From positions 1-64,000 of the forward strand of contig CAJFOS010000003.1 of NCBI GenBank assembly GCA_904397865.1: a DNA stretch of 64,000 nt. The letters run 5' to 3'. Position numbers and translations under genes: made by a program. Origin of the DNA: Candidatus Allochristensenella caecavium (GTDB lineage Bacteria > Bacillota > Clostridia > Christensenellales > QAND01). Below are positions 1-8,410 of this stretch, in pieces. Numbering within the stretch: position 1 is the stretch's first letter; the number at the start of each line of letters is the position of its first letter. The notes under the pieces were generated by a model. It was not told the origin of the DNA, did not search any database, and was given only the letters and a program-made list of their open reading frames with translations.

Positions 1-79
1 CCGAACACAGAAGTTAAGCTCCTACGCGTCGACAATACTTGGCTGGCAACGGCCTGGGAAGATAGATCACTGCCGGATT
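1..79 (+). rRNA. rrf: 5S ribosomal RNA, 3' part
   Basis: The window opens inside a 5S rRNA: the loop-B/helix-III hallmark CCGAACACAGAAGUUAAGCU is present, followed by a hairpin (GGCUGGCAACGGCC region) and the closing 3' strand ending near GCCGGAUUC. The 5' roughly 40 nt lie outside the window. It is followed 8 nt later by a tRNA gene, as at the end of many Bacillota rRNA operons. The exact 3' end is approximate. Confidence 0.9.
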
Positions 80-86
80 CCATTAT

Positions 87-162
87 TCCTCCATAGCTCA
101 GCTGGTAGAGCGTTCGGCTGTTAACCGAAATGTCGTAGGTTCAAGCCCTACTGGAGGAGCCA
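87..162 (+). tRNA. tRNA-Asn (anticodon GUU)
   Basis: A complete cloverleaf. The 7-bp acceptor pairs TCCTCCA (87-93) with TGGAGGA (152-158), the D-arm contains AGCTCAGCTGGTAGAGC, the anticodon loop reads CTGTTAA giving GUU (Asn), the T-arm contains GGTTCAAGCC, the discriminator is G159 and CCA (160-162) is encoded. It sits directly after the 5S rRNA and before a strong terminator, so it is probably the last gene of an rRNA operon transcript. Confidence 0.97.
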
Positions 163-171
163 GTAAGTAAG

Positions 172-204
172 GCCGTAAACAAATAATTGTTTACGGCTTT
201 TTTT
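172..204 (+). terminator. Rho-independent terminator of rRNA/tRNA transcript
   Basis: An 11-bp perfect stem GCCGTAAACAA / TTGTTTACGGC with a 4-nt loop is followed by seven T. It lies 10 nt after the tRNA-Asn CCA end. Confidence 0.93.
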
Positions 205-205
205 G

Positions 206-810
206 TATGCATTCGAGGAATGCTGAAGATGAGCCAGTTTGTTCTACTGCAAGCAAAAACGAGGAGATAGGCATAGCTATTGGCAGAAAAAGTTTTTAGA
301 GAAGCGAGTTTGAGATTTTCGGGAGACGCGTTTACTTGAATAAAGGGAAATAGTTCATGCAAATGCTGATATTTTTTTCAAATCAATGGCGGTAAGAAAC
401 GGTCAATAGGGAATCAGCAGATTCATTCGTATATGGAGTTTTTATAGGATAACGAGGACAGGGATGCCTGCAAAGGGACCAGAGGCTAGTCAGGCAGGAT
501 ATACAGGACAGTGATAAAAGGTGATAGGAGAGAGGTGAAAACGACATTGAGCATGTTGGCGTTGTTGTCGTGAACAAGAGGACCATGCGGTTGACCTGCG
601 CGTTTGAAATTGGTTGTATATTTTCGATAAGAGGCAGCGCTGCGCCTTGGACGGAACGTGATAGGGGAAGGTGACTCGGTGCAAAAGAAGAAAGCGTTGG
701 TCGTGTACGCCTTGTTAGCAGCTATCCTTAAAACGGTATCGGCGTTTTGGGACGGAGTTCGGTGGTGAAAAAGGAAATGGAAACAAACACATTTTTGGGG
801 AAGGAGAAAA
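206..810. other. About 600 bp with no recognisable gene
   Basis: This stretch separates the rRNA/tRNA terminator from the convergent nitrogen operon. No frame shows a protein I recognise and no long repeat, tRNA or riboswitch core was seen. The only small reading frame with a plausible ribosome site is listed separately (679-768). Confidence 0.6.
679..768 (+). CDS. Possible 29-residue membrane peptide
   Basis: A GTG codon preceded by GGGGAAGGTGA opens a 29-residue frame with a basic start (VQKKK), a hydrophobic middle (ALVVYALLAAIL) and an aromatic end (FWDGVRW). That is the layout of a single-pass small membrane peptide. Nothing else supports it, and it could be chance in a non-coding spacer. 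Product unknown. Confidence 0.2.
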   Translation: MQKKKALVVYALLAAILKTVSAFWDGVRW

Positions 811-846
811 AATAGGCTCCTCCTTTTGGGAGGCTCCTATTCTTCG
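811..846 (-). terminator. Terminator of the ACT-PFL-glnA-ANTAR operon
   Basis: Read on the minus strand, AATAGG, an AG internal-loop strand, CCTCC, a short loop, GGAGG, the opposing AG and CCTATT form one hairpin with a tandem AG/AG (sheared G-A type) internal loop, followed by TTTTTC. It overlaps the last codons of the ANTAR gene. Confidence 0.7.
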
Positions 847-1406
847 TATGAGCGAAGGATGGATTCGGCAATTTCGCGCCGTGTTTTACGCTTATCCATG
901 GCCAATTTTTCGATATGGCGATGGGCCTCTTTTTCCGTCATATCCAGATACTGAATGAGGATGCATTTGGCGCGGTCCACGAGACGAATTTCCATGATTT
1001 TATCCTGGAGTCGGTCATTTTCATTTTTTAGACCGAGGATGCGCTTGTGGGAGGTCGAGGCAAGTTTTGCGGCCTGAAAGAAGAAGGGACGGAGAATGGG
1101 TTTGCCTATGACAAGAATGCCGGCATCTTCGACTTTGGCGGCTACGTCATCTACAAAAGCGTTTTTGATGAGAAGCAGGATACCTGCGGTAGAGACTTCG
1201 CTGGCAAAGAGCGCTAAATCATCACCAATTTCATCTGAAAGCGGCGCATTGACGAGGATGAGGTCGCAATCCATATCAATAAGCGAGCGGCGTGCTTCGC
1301 CCCCGCTTCGCATGACGGTGATGGAAGAAAAACCAATGGAACGAACCAGTTCGGCCAGCAGCTCGGTTGCCTGGTCGGCGCTGGAAATAATCAATGCCTG
1401 TTGGAT
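837..1406 (-). CDS. ANTAR-domain RNA-binding antiterminator next to glutamine synthetase
   Basis: A protein of about 189 residues. The N-terminal two thirds look like a degenerate receiver/pseudo-receiver domain (ALIISSADQATELLAEL, then a run with GKPILRPFFFQA), followed by a short coiled linker (NENDRLQDKIMEIRLVDRAK). The end is an ANTAR domain with the typical CILIQYLDMTEKEAHRHIEK and a MDKRKTRREIAESIL tail. ANTAR proteins bind paired hexaloop hairpins in RNA and prevent transcription termination. Those beside glnA in clostridia (NitR-type) are linked to nitrogen control. It is the last gene of the operon, about 40 nt after glnA. No ATG/GTG fits: the SD AAGGAGG (1414-1420) is 7 nt from an in-frame ATC (1404-1406), while the first TTG (1392-1394) is about 19 nt away, so an ATC start is proposed. 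Confidence 0.85.
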   Translation of the reverse strand: MQQALIISSADQATELLAELVRSIGFSSITVMRSGGEARRSLIDMDCDLILVNAPLSDEIGDDLALFASEVSTAGILLLIKNAFVDDVAAKVEDAGILVIGKPILRPFFFQAAKLASTSHKRILGLKNENDRLQDKIMEIRLVDRAKCILIQYLDMTEKEAHRHIEKLAMDKRKTRREIAESILRSYEE

Positions 1407-1445
1407 GCGAATCCCTCCTTTCCTGTCAGCGTGTGGATATGAATA

Positions 1446-2765
1446 TTAGATGAAGGGAAAATACCGTTCATATTCATACGCTTCCGGCTGTTCGTGTGAA
1501 GAGAAACGCTGCCATTCTTCGCGTTTGTAGGAAAGGAAGTGTTCCAAGGCGACCGCAGGCAGACATGTGGGCAGCCAGGTGCTCTGTTCAGCCTGTATAA
1601 GCGCTTGTTCGAGCGTGCCAGGCAAAGTGGGCAATGCATCTATTTGTGCAGAAGAAGCTTGATAGAGATTGAGATTGCTGGGGGCGGGGAGCGTAAGCGC
1701 ATGTTCGACACCGTACAAACCGGCATGAATCAATAAAGCGAAGGCCCAGTAGGGATTGCATGCAGGGTCTGCACTGCGCAGTTCCATGCGCGCATGATGC
1801 GGCTGTGCGGCCGGAATGCGAATCAGCGGTGAGCGGTTTTGCGGCGACCAGGTGATGTAGCGTGGGGCCTCAAAGGCACCAAAGCGACGATAGGAATTGA
1901 GCAGAGGATTGAAAAACAGTGTCATCTCTGGCATTTTTGCCAGAACGCCTGCAATAAAAGAAGAAGCGACGGGGGAGAGTGCGCCATCAACCGGGGCAAA
2001 GAGATTATCCGCCCCCTGAGAAAGAGAGAGGTTGATATGCAGCCCGTTTCCACTTTGATTTTGCAAAGGCTTGGGCAGGAATGAAGCATGCAGCCCATTG
2101 CGCGCGGCAACGTTGCGGACGACGGATTTAAAGGTGATGAGCTGGTCGGCCGCGAGCAGCACATCGCTATAGCGAAAATCAACCTCGTGTTGTCCGGGGC
2201 CCTGTTCATGATGCGAACTTTCCGGACGAATGCCCATTTGTTCGAGCGTCAGACAGATTTCGCGGCGGACATTTTCTCCTTTGTCCATGGGAGCGACATC
2301 CAGATAGCCTGCATTGTCATGCGGGTGCTGGGTAGGGTACCCCTGCGAATCGGTTTCGAAGAGGTAAAATTCGCATTCGGGGCCAATCTGACAACGGAAG
2401 CCGAGCGCTTGGCACCGCTGCATTGCTTGGCGTAAAATGGCGCGGCCATCACCGGGGAAGGGATGTCCATCCGGATGGCGAATGTCGCAGAACATGCGCA
2501 CGACGCGGCCCTGCTGCGGCCGCCATGGAAGAATGGAGAGCGTGGAAGGGTCAGGGAACAGAAAAAGGTCGGATTCTTCCACCTGCAGGAAGCCGCGCAC
2601 GGCGGAAGCATCGAAAGAAATGCCGTCGGCAAACGCGCGCGGCAACTCTTCTGCCATGATGGAGATGTTTTTTAACCGCCCAAACAGGTCACAGAAAGCG
2701 AGTCGGATAAATTTTACATCGTTTTCTGTGACAAATTGCAAGATTTCCTGTTGTGTGGAATCCAT
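1446..2765 (-). CDS. glnA: Glutamine synthetase, type I
   Basis: Makes glutamine from glutamate, ammonia and ATP in the cytoplasm. The 439-residue length matches the short (GSI-alpha, Bacillus-like) form. Recognisable blocks are the N-terminal beta-grasp segment (RLAFCDLFGRLKN), the metal-site ECEFYLF, the ammonia/glutamate segment HEQGPGQHEVDF, SGNGLHINLSL with the ATP/metal His, RSPLIRIPA, and the C-terminal MELRSADPACNPYWA. The start ATG has a GGGAGGGG site 7 nt upstream; the frame continues further upstream without a better start. It is the third gene of a minus-strand operon after an ACT-domain protein and a UPF0210 protein, and is followed by an ANTAR regulator, which suggests nitrogen-responsive control. 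Confidence 0.97.
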   Translation of the reverse strand: MDSTQQEILQFVTENDVKFIRLAFCDLFGRLKNISIMAEELPRAFADGISFDASAVRGFLQVEESDLFLFPDPSTLSILPWRPQQGRVVRMFCDIRHPDGHPFPGDGRAILRQAMQRCQALGFRCQIGPECEFYLFETDSQGYPTQHPHDNAGYLDVAPMDKGENVRREICLTLEQMGIRPESSHHEQGPGQHEVDFRYSDVLLAADQLITFKSVVRNVAARNGLHASFLPKPLQNQSGNGLHINLSLSQGADNLFAPVDGALSPVASSFIAGVLAKMPEMTLFFNPLLNSYRRFGAFEAPRYITWSPQNRSPLIRIPAAQPHHARMELRSADPACNPYWAFALLIHAGLYGVEHALTLPAPSNLNLYQASSAQIDALPTLPGTLEQALIQAEQSTWLPTCLPAVALEHFLSYKREEWQRFSSHEQPEAYEYERYFPFI

Positions 2766-2794
2766 AGAAACCCCTCCCTGAAGACGTGGATTGC

Positions 2795-4153
2795 TTAATT
2801 GCGCAAGCTGTGAATGGGCGCGGGAATTCGCCCGCCGCGTGCGACAAAGGCTTGACACGAGAACGGATTGACTGCGATAACGGGTGCATGACCCAACAAA
2901 CCGCCGAATTCGACACGGTCGCCCACGGACTTGCCAATGGCCGGGATAAGTCGAACGGCGGTGGTTTTTTGATTAATCATGCCGATGGCAGCCTCATCTG
3001 CGATGATGCCTGACAGCGTTGCAGCTGAAGTATCGCCGGGGACAGCAATCATATCCAGACCAACGGAGCAGACACAGGTCATCGCTTCAAGTTTTTCCAG
3101 TGAAAGTGCACCTTTTTCTGCGGCTTCTATCATGCCGGCGTCCTCGCTGACGGGAATGAAAGCGCCGGATAGCCCGCCGACGTGGCTGGAGGCCATGACG
3201 CCACCTTTTTTCACCGCATCATTCAACAGGGCAAGGGCTGCCGTTGTGCCAGGGGCACCAGCCAGTTCCAGTCCCATTTCCGTTAAAATATGGGCAACAG
3301 AATCACCGATGGCAGGAGTGGGGGCAAGCGAGAGGTCCACAATGCCGAAGGGCACGCCTAACCGGCTGCTCGCTTCGCGGGCGACCAGCTGGCCCATACG
3401 GGTGATGCGGAATGCAGTGCGCTTAATGGTCTCTGCAACGATGTCAAACGGTTGACCTTTGACATGTTCCAGGGCGGACTTTACCACGCCAGGACCGGAT
3501 ACGCCGACATTGATAACGCATTCCGGCTCCCCTACGCCGTGGAAAGCGCCAGCCATGAAGGGGTTGTCCTCTACAGCGTTGCAGAAAACGACAAGTTTGG
3601 CTGCTCCAAGACCATCCTGTTCGGCGGTTAAGGAGGCGCTTTGCCGGATAATTTCGCCCATCTGTGCGACGGCATCCATATTGATGCCGGCTTTGGTAGT
3701 GCCGACATTGACACTGGCACAGACGCGCTCAGTACAGGCGAGCGCTTCGGGAATGCTTTCAATCAAGGCGCGGTCACCATGGGTATACCCCTTATGGACA
3801 AGGGCGGAAAAACCACCGATGAAGTTGACGCCCACTTCCTGTGCAGCTGCGTCCAACGCTTTGGCAATCGGTACCCAATTGGTTTGCTTGCACGCTTCGC
3901 CGACAAGAGCAATCGGGGTAACACTGATGCGCTTGTGGACGATGGGGATGCCATATTCGTCTTCGATATCCTGTCCGGTTTTGACCAGGTGTTTGGCGGT
4001 ACGGGTGATTTTTTGATAGATGTTATCGCACAGACGACCGATGTCAGGGTCTGCACAGTCGCGCAGGGAAATGCCCATGGTGATGGTGCGGATGTCCAGG
4101 TTTTCCCGTTCAATCATCTGAATGGTTTGAAGAATATCCGATTGGTTTATCAT
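2795..4153 (-). CDS. UPF0210 / PFL (DUF711) family protein
   Basis: 452 residues, full length for the UPF0210 family, whose fold is related to the glycyl-radical PFL/RNR barrel but which lacks a proven function. Landmarks are [23 protein letters not shown] at the start, [35 protein letters not shown] in the middle, [29 protein letters not shown], and [21 protein letters not shown] towards the end. The start ATG has GGGGGC upstream, 13 nt after the ACT gene. The ACT + UPF0210 pair is widely conserved in Bacillota; here it heads the glutamine synthetase operon, so a role tied to amino-acid or nitrogen sensing is plausible (inference). Confidence 0.93.
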   Translation of the reverse strand: MINQSDILQTIQMIERENLDIRTITMGISLRDCADPDIGRLCDNIYQKITRTAKHLVKTGQDIEDEYGIPIVHKRISVTPIALVGEACKQTNWVPIAKALDAAAQEVGVNFIGGFSALVHKGYTHGDRALIESIPEALACTERVCASVNVGTTKAGINMDAVAQMGEIIRQSASLTAEQDGLGAAKLVVFCNAVEDNPFMAGAFHGVGEPECVINVGVSGPGVVKSALEHVKGQPFDIVAETIKRTAFRITRMGQLVAREASSRLGVPFGIVDLSLAPTPAIGDSVAHILTEMGLELAGAPGTTAALALLNDAVKKGGVMASSHVGGLSGAFIPVSEDAGMIEAAEKGALSLEKLEAMTCVCSVGLDMIAVPGDTSAATLSGIIADEAAIGMINQKTTAVRLIPAIGKSVGDRVEFGGLLGHAPVIAVNPFSCQAFVARGGRIPAPIHSLRN

Positions 4154-4166
4154 GACAGTGCCCCCA

Positions 4167-4439
4167 TTATACGGTATGCATGGCCTGGAAGATATCTTCC
4201 CGCTGAATACGGACAGACATATCCATGCGCTCGCCAAGGTCATTAAGGATGCGTTTGACCTCGGCGAAGGGGACGGTAATATGTGCGACATCGACCAGCA
4301 TGACCATGGTAAAGGTATCTTGCAGCAACGTCTGGCTGATGTCCAATACGTTGATGCCGCAGCCGGCCAACATGACGCTCACTTCTGCGATGATGCCGAC
4401 CCGGTCCTGCCCGATGACGGTGACAATGGCTTTTTTCAT
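4167..4439 (-). CDS. ACT-domain protein (UPF0237 family)
   Basis: A 90-residue single ACT domain: [20 protein letters not shown] opens with the beta-alpha ligand-binding turn (GxDRxGI), then a second half with [25 protein letters not shown] domains bind amino acids and usually act as regulatory modules. The start has an AAAGGAAGTC-type site. It is the first gene of the minus-strand operon leading to glutamine synthetase, divergent from the membrane-protein gene at 4672. Its length equals that of the family, so it is not a truncated enzyme. Confidence 0.93.
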   Translation of the reverse strand: MKKAIVTVIGQDRVGIIAEVSVMLAGCGINVLDISQTLLQDTFTMVMLVDVAHITVPFAEVKRILNDLGERMDMSVRIQREDIFQAMHTV

Positions 4440-4498
4440 AAAAAGACTTCCTTTCCATTTGAAACGCAAGGCGGATAAGGATGATGAAATCCAACTTG

Positions 4499-4513
4499 CT
4501 GTTATGATAACAG
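4499..4513. promoter_or_regulatory. Perfect palindrome upstream of nitrogen operon
   Basis: CTGTTAT-G-ATAACAG is a perfect 7-1-7 inverted repeat 60 nt upstream of the ACT gene start and the only strong dyad in this divergent spacer. It could be an operator or the top of a short hairpin in the leader. It does not match the 17-bp GlnR/TnrA box, whose half-sites are spaced further apart. Confidence 0.4.
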
Positions 4514-4618
4514 AATAATCGAAAAAGTGCGATTGCACAAGAACGAGGCAGAAAAAGGATGCCGCATATGCCAAAGACCTCATGCTAAACGCACACAAGG
4601 AGGAATGCAGACGGTGAA

Positions 4619-4647
4619 TTTACAAGCGGGTGTGGTTATGATATCAT
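4619..4647 (+). promoter_or_regulatory. Sigma-A-like promoter for membrane protein/dusB
   Basis: TTTACA (4619-4624), 17-bp spacer, TATCAT (4642-4647), 25 nt before the start of the next gene. Confidence 0.5.
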
Positions 4648-4671
4648 GGCACAAGAAACGAGGTGACGGCG

Positions 4672-5262
4672 ATGGAGTATTATCAGGATAAGGACCTGAA
4701 GAGTTTTTTCCGCCGCAGGGCGATTAAAATATTAATTGTGTTTCTGATTTGTATGTTTGTGATGTTTATGGCTATACAGGTGACAAGCGCTATGGTACTG
4801 GCCAGCGAAGCGATGACGGCACGCATGGAGCATGTGCTGGGCGTTGCAGACGATATGTCGGATGAATACATGCAGCGCTTCTTTACCGAGCGTTACTTGC
4901 AGAGTGAGGAGTTTCAACAGCTTAAGGCCCAATTTGATGGATATACAGTATCCAGCTATACGGGCAACGACAGCATTCAATGGGTATGGACATGGCCGTG
5001 GGGCGGGAGTGCATCCATTAAGATGGAGGAGACGGTGAAATCCATCACTGCGCAGGCCGATGAAACCGAATCGGGAGAGACACCGCAGGGCACGCCGGTT
5101 TGGGCCAACGGTACATACCACTTAAGCTTGGTTCATCGCGGCGGCACATGGCTAATTGATGATGTGAGACTGATTGCATCGAGCAATGAACAAATGGAGA
5201 CGACGACGCCAACGCCTGTGCCAACGCCTACGCCAGCGGCGGCGACGCCTTCGGCACAATAA
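4672..5262 (+). CDS. Single-pass membrane protein of unknown function
   Basis: 196 residues. A short basic cytoplasmic head (KSFFRRRAIK) precedes one transmembrane helix (about residues 22-42, rich in I/V/L/F/M). An extracellular domain of about 120 residues then contains a YTVSSYTGND / WVWTWPWGGSASIKMEE stretch, and a Thr/Pro-rich tail (TPTPVPTPTP) ends the protein. ATG 4672 was chosen because GAGGTG lies 6 nt before it; an in-frame GTG at 4663 overlaps that site. Its end is 20 nt from dusB, so the two are probably co-transcribed. No family recognised. Confidence 0.75.
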   Translation: MEYYQDKDLKSFFRRRAIKILIVFLICMFVMFMAIQVTSAMVLASEAMTARMEHVLGVADDMSDEYMQRFFTERYLQSEEFQQLKAQFDGYTVSSYTGNDSIQWVWTWPWGGSASIKMEETVKSITAQADETESGETPQGTPVWANGTYHLSLVHRGGTWLIDDVRLIASSNEQMETTTPTPVPTPTPAAATPSAQ

Positions 5263-5282
5263 GAAGAAAAGGCGGACGATAG

Positions 5283-6239
5283 ATGCAGGAACGATTGCAT
5301 ACCCCCTTTGTCCTGGGGACGGTGGAAGTGCCGGGAAGGATGTTTCTAGCGCCAATGGCGGGCATTACGGACGATGTGATGCGGCTCATCTGTAAACGGA
5401 TGGGCTGCGCTTTTGCATATACGGAAATGGTCAGCGCCAAGGGGTATCTGATGAGCGAAAAGAGCGGTCAATTACTGACAACGTTTGCCCAGGAACGGCC
5501 GGTGGCGGCGCAGTTATTTGGGCATGAACCGCAGGTGCTGGCTCAAGCGGCGCAAAAAGTGGAACAGGAGCATGCGGGTAAGATAGCCCTCATAGACTTG
5601 AACATGGGATGCCCTGCGACAAAGATTGTGCGCAACGGCGAAGGAAGCGCTCTGATGAAGAATACGGCGTTGGCAGGCCGGATTATCGAAGCGGTGGTCA
5701 AGGCGGTAAAGTTGCCGGTGACGGTCAAGATACGCAAAGGTTATGCAGACGGTGAGAATGTGGTAGCAGAGATGACACGCATTGCCCGTGATAGCGGTGC
5801 GGCAGCCATCACTGTGCACGGGCGCTCACGCGAACAGGGATACAGCGGTACGGCGGACTGGGAAGCGGTAGCTACGGCAGTGGCGGTCGGCGGAATACCG
5901 GTGATTGGAAACGGGGACTTACATACGGTGGAACAGATGTCCAAGCGGATGGAAGAGACGGGATGCGCGGCAGTGATGGTGGGCCGCGGCGCGATTGGAA
6001 ACCCGTGGGTATTCGCAGGCCGCACACCGGAAAAACGCGAACGGTTTGAGGTATTAATGGAGCATTTGAGGCAAGAAGCACAGCGGCGTGGGGAGCGGAT
6101 TGCAATGCCGTTTATGCGCAAGCAGGTGACGATGTACATCCGTCAATTTCCCGGCGCGGGCAAGGCGCGGGCGGCCATTAACGAAGCGACGACCATCGAG
6201 GCGATGCAAAAGGCGGTGGAGGCGGCTTTATGCCCGTAA
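5283..6239 (+). CDS. dusB: tRNA-dihydrouridine synthase (DusB type)
   Basis: FMN-dependent reduction of uridine to dihydrouridine in tRNA D-loops. 318 residues, normal for DusB. The TIM barrel starts with FLAPMAGITDDVMRLICKRMG; the catalytic-Cys segment is LNMGCPATKIVRNGEGSALM, followed by VKLPVTVKIRKGY, ITVHGRSREQGYSG, IPVIGNGDL and the phosphate-binding VGRGAIGNPWVF. The C-terminal helical domain contains MRKQVTMYIRQFPGA. It sits between a membrane protein and greA, next to lysS, a common Bacillota neighbourhood (dus-greA-lysS). Confidence 0.96.
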   Translation: MQERLHTPFVLGTVEVPGRMFLAPMAGITDDVMRLICKRMGCAFAYTEMVSAKGYLMSEKSGQLLTTFAQERPVAAQLFGHEPQVLAQAAQKVEQEHAGKIALIDLNMGCPATKIVRNGEGSALMKNTALAGRIIEAVVKAVKLPVTVKIRKGYADGENVVAEMTRIARDSGAAAITVHGRSREQGYSGTADWEAVATAVAVGGIPVIGNGDLHTVEQMSKRMEETGCAAVMVGRGAIGNPWVFAGRTPEKRERFEVLMEHLRQEAQRRGERIAMPFMRKQVTMYIRQFPGAGKARAAINEATTIEAMQKAVEAALCP

Positions 6240-6243
6240 TTCA

Positions 6244-6272
6244 TTGACATTTGGTGGCAAAAACCATATAAT
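6244..6272 (+). promoter_or_regulatory. Consensus sigma-A promoter for greA-lysS
   Basis: TTGACA (6244-6249), exactly 17 bp, TATAAT (6267-6272): a full-consensus housekeeping promoter 70 nt before greA and directly after the dusB stop. Confidence 0.9.
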
Positions 6273-6342
6273 GATGCAGACTACAGAGAGGATGCAGGTC
6301 CGATCTGTTGTTCTTTTTTGAATTCATGAAGGAGTGAAACCC

Positions 6343-6816
6343 ATGGCGACGACGGTGTTGACGGCGGAAGGCGTCCGTGAGCTGGAGGAACAGCTGGAAT
6401 ATTTGAAAACGGTTGCGCGCAAGGAAGTGGCACAGGAAATCAAAGAGGCGCGTGCCTTCGGTGACCTTTCGGAAAATGCGGAATACGAGGAAGCGCGTAA
6501 TAAGCAGAGCCGGATTGAGGGCGATATTCTGCAGCTGGAACAGCGGCTGCGCAATGTATCGATTATCGATGAAAAGGCGATTAACACCAAGGTGGTATCG
6601 CTGGGTTCAACGGTGGAGGTGCAGGAGCAGGGCCAGGATGAGGTATTTGCCTATACGATTGTTGGTTCAACGGAAGCAAACCCGATACAGGGCCGCTTAT
6701 CCAACGAATCGCCGGTAGGGGCTGCTTTATTGGGACATGCGAAGGGTGACGAGGTAGAGGTCAGTACGCCGGGTGGCACTGTCACGTATAAAATTATCAG
6801 CATTAAGAGAGGTTGA
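6343..6816 (+). CDS. greA: Transcription elongation factor GreA
   Basis: 157 residues, the usual GreA length. The N-terminal coiled coil (TAEGVRELEEQLEYLKTVAR...) carries the tip loop with the acidic pair in ARAFGDLSENAEYEEAR, which inserts into the RNA polymerase secondary channel to stimulate transcript cleavage. The C-terminal FKBP-like domain contains SLGSTVEVQ, YTIVGSTEANP, ISNESPVGAALLG-like SNESPVGAALLGHAKGDEV and ends GGTVTYKIISI. ATG 6343 is preceded by GAAGGAG at 8 nt; the in-frame GTG nine bases upstream overlaps that site. It lies 3 nt ahead of lysS and is co-transcribed with it. Confidence 0.97.
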   Translation: MATTVLTAEGVRELEEQLEYLKTVARKEVAQEIKEARAFGDLSENAEYEEARNKQSRIEGDILQLEQRLRNVSIIDEKAINTKVVSLGSTVEVQEQGQDEVFAYTIVGSTEANPIQGRLSNESPVGAALLGHAKGDEVEVSTPGGTVTYKIISIKRG

Positions 6817-6819
6817 GCG

Positions 6820-8325
6820 ATGCAGAAAGACAACCCGCCGGTCACGCCGGAGCAGGAACAGCAAGCGATTAGCGAACAGCGGGCCATCCGGCGGCAAAAG
6901 CTGGAGGCTCTGCGGCAGAATGGGCAGGACCCTTATACGCAGACACGGTATGACAAACAGCATATGTCCATGCAAATCAAGGCGGATTATGCATCCATGG
7001 AGGGCAAAGAGGTCTGCGTAGCAGGACGGATGATGTCCCGCCGGATTATGGGGAAAGCATCGTTTGCCCACATTCTGGACGAGCAGGGGGAGCTACAGCT
7101 CTATATACAGCGCAATGAAATTGGGGATGAAGCGTATGCAGCGTTCAAAAACATGGACCTGGGCGACATCATCGGCGCAAAGGGAACGGTATTTCAGACG
7201 CGTACGGGTGAGGTATCCGTCCATGTGACTGAGCTGACGCTGCTGGCCAAGAGCCTGATTCCGCTGCCCGAAAAATTCCACGGGCTGCGCGATACGGATA
7301 CGCGTTATCGTCAGCGGTATGTGGATTTGTTTGTCAACGAAGAGGTGCGCAAGGCGTTTATCACCCGGGCGAGGGTGGTCAGCGCGATGCGGAGTTTTTT
7401 GGACGGCATTGGTTTTATGGAAGTGGAAACCCCGATTTTGCAGACAACTCCCGGCGGGGCAAATGCGCGCCCGTTCATTACGCACCACAATACGCTTGAC
7501 ATTGATATGTATTTGCGCATCGCGACGGAATTGCATTTGAAGCGGCTGATTGTCGGCGGATTTGAAAAGGTATATGAAATTGGCCGTATTTTCCGTAACG
7601 AAGGAATGGACCCTAAGCACAATCCGGAATTTACGACGATTGAGCTATATCAGGCATATACGGACGTCAATGGGATGATGGATATCACGGAGAAACTGGT
7701 GGCGTACGCGGCACAGGTGGCGTTGGACGGCAAAACCGAAACGGAATTTGCTGGGAATGTTATCTCCTTGCAGACGCCGTTCCGCCGTGCAACAATGGCT
7801 GAACTGGTTCAAGAACGCACGGGTGTTGATTTCATGGCGTTGACGGACGAGCAGGCGCGTGCGGAAGCGAAGAAACTGGAATTGCCGGAAATCAAGGATA
7901 CGATGACGCGCGGCCAGTGTTTATATGCGGCCTTTGATGAGCTGGTGGAAAGCACGCTAATTCAGCCCACGTTTGTGTTGGACTATCCGGTAGAGGTTTC
8001 GCCCCTGGCCAAGCGCAAGCCAGGACAACCAGAGATGACAGAACGCTTTGAGCTATTTGCGGCTGGCTGTGAGCTGGCCAATGCATTCAGCGAGCTGAAC
8101 GACCCGATAGACCAGTACAACCGTTTTCTGGCGCAGGCGCAGCAACGTGCCCAAGGAGACGAAGAGGCGCATGTGATGGATGAGGACTATGTGACGGCAC
8201 TGGAATATGGCATGCCGCCAACAGGCGGTATGGGCATGGGGATTGACCGGTTATGTATGCTGCTGACGGGACAGACGAGTATTCGAGATATTATTTTGTT
8301 CCCAACAATGAAATCCAAAGGATAA
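6820..8325 (+). CDS. lysS: Lysyl-tRNA synthetase, class II
   Basis: Charges tRNA-Lys. 501 residues, normal for LysRS-II. The N-terminal OB-fold anticodon domain (VAGRMMSRRIMGKASFAHILDE) is followed by the class II core: motif 1 around FLDGIGFMEVETPILQ, motif 2 with FRNEGMDPKHNPEFT, and motif 3 GMGMGIDRLCMLLTGQ. PGGANARPF and DYPVEVSPLAKRK are family hallmarks. A short charged extension precedes the first domain. It overlaps no neighbour and is closed by a strong terminator. No T-box was seen upstream, so expression should follow the greA promoter. Confidence 0.98.
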   Translation: MQKDNPPVTPEQEQQAISEQRAIRRQKLEALRQNGQDPYTQTRYDKQHMSMQIKADYASMEGKEVCVAGRMMSRRIMGKASFAHILDEQGELQLYIQRNEIGDEAYAAFKNMDLGDIIGAKGTVFQTRTGEVSVHVTELTLLAKSLIPLPEKFHGLRDTDTRYRQRYVDLFVNEEVRKAFITRARVVSAMRSFLDGIGFMEVETPILQTTPGGANARPFITHHNTLDIDMYLRIATELHLKRLIVGGFEKVYEIGRIFRNEGMDPKHNPEFTTIELYQAYTDVNGMMDITEKLVAYAAQVALDGKTETEFAGNVISLQTPFRRATMAELVQERTGVDFMALTDEQARAEAKKLELPEIKDTMTRGQCLYAAFDELVESTLIQPTFVLDYPVEVSPLAKRKPGQPEMTERFELFAAGCELANAFSELNDPIDQYNRFLAQAQQRAQGDEEAHVMDEDYVTALEYGMPPTGGMGMGIDRLCMLLTGQTSIRDIILFPTMKSKG

Positions 8326-8360
8326 ATGTTTGTAAGGAATTTAAAAAATATGAAGATAAA

Positions 8361-8396
8361 AAAAGAACGCTATAAAAAATAGCGTTCTTTTCATTT
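8361..8396. terminator. Bidirectional terminator after lysS
   Basis: AAAAGAACGCTA / TAGCGTTCTTTT 12-bp stem with T-runs on both strands, between lysS (plus) and the convergent small gene at 8411. Confidence 0.92.
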
Positions 8397-8410
8397 TAAA
8401 TAGGACATAA

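Noticed and set aside
141-362. 73-codon minus-strand frame overlapping tRNA-Asn and its terminator
   Set aside because: It runs through the tRNA and terminator stem and lacks a ribosome site.
4499-4513. GlnR/TnrA box upstream of the glutamine synthetase operon
   Set aside because: The TGTTA half-sites are separated by only 3 nt, whereas the GlnR/TnrA box needs a 7-nt gap (17 bp in total).
5191-5262. Short ACGCCAACGCC-like repeats
   Set aside because: They encode the Thr/Pro-rich tail of the membrane protein and are not a CRISPR or a mobile repeat.
6250-6342. Possible lysine or tRNA-Lys leader ahead of greA-lysS
   Set aside because: The spacer is under 100 nt, with no T-box core (TGGNACC) or lysine-riboswitch landmarks; only a consensus promoter.
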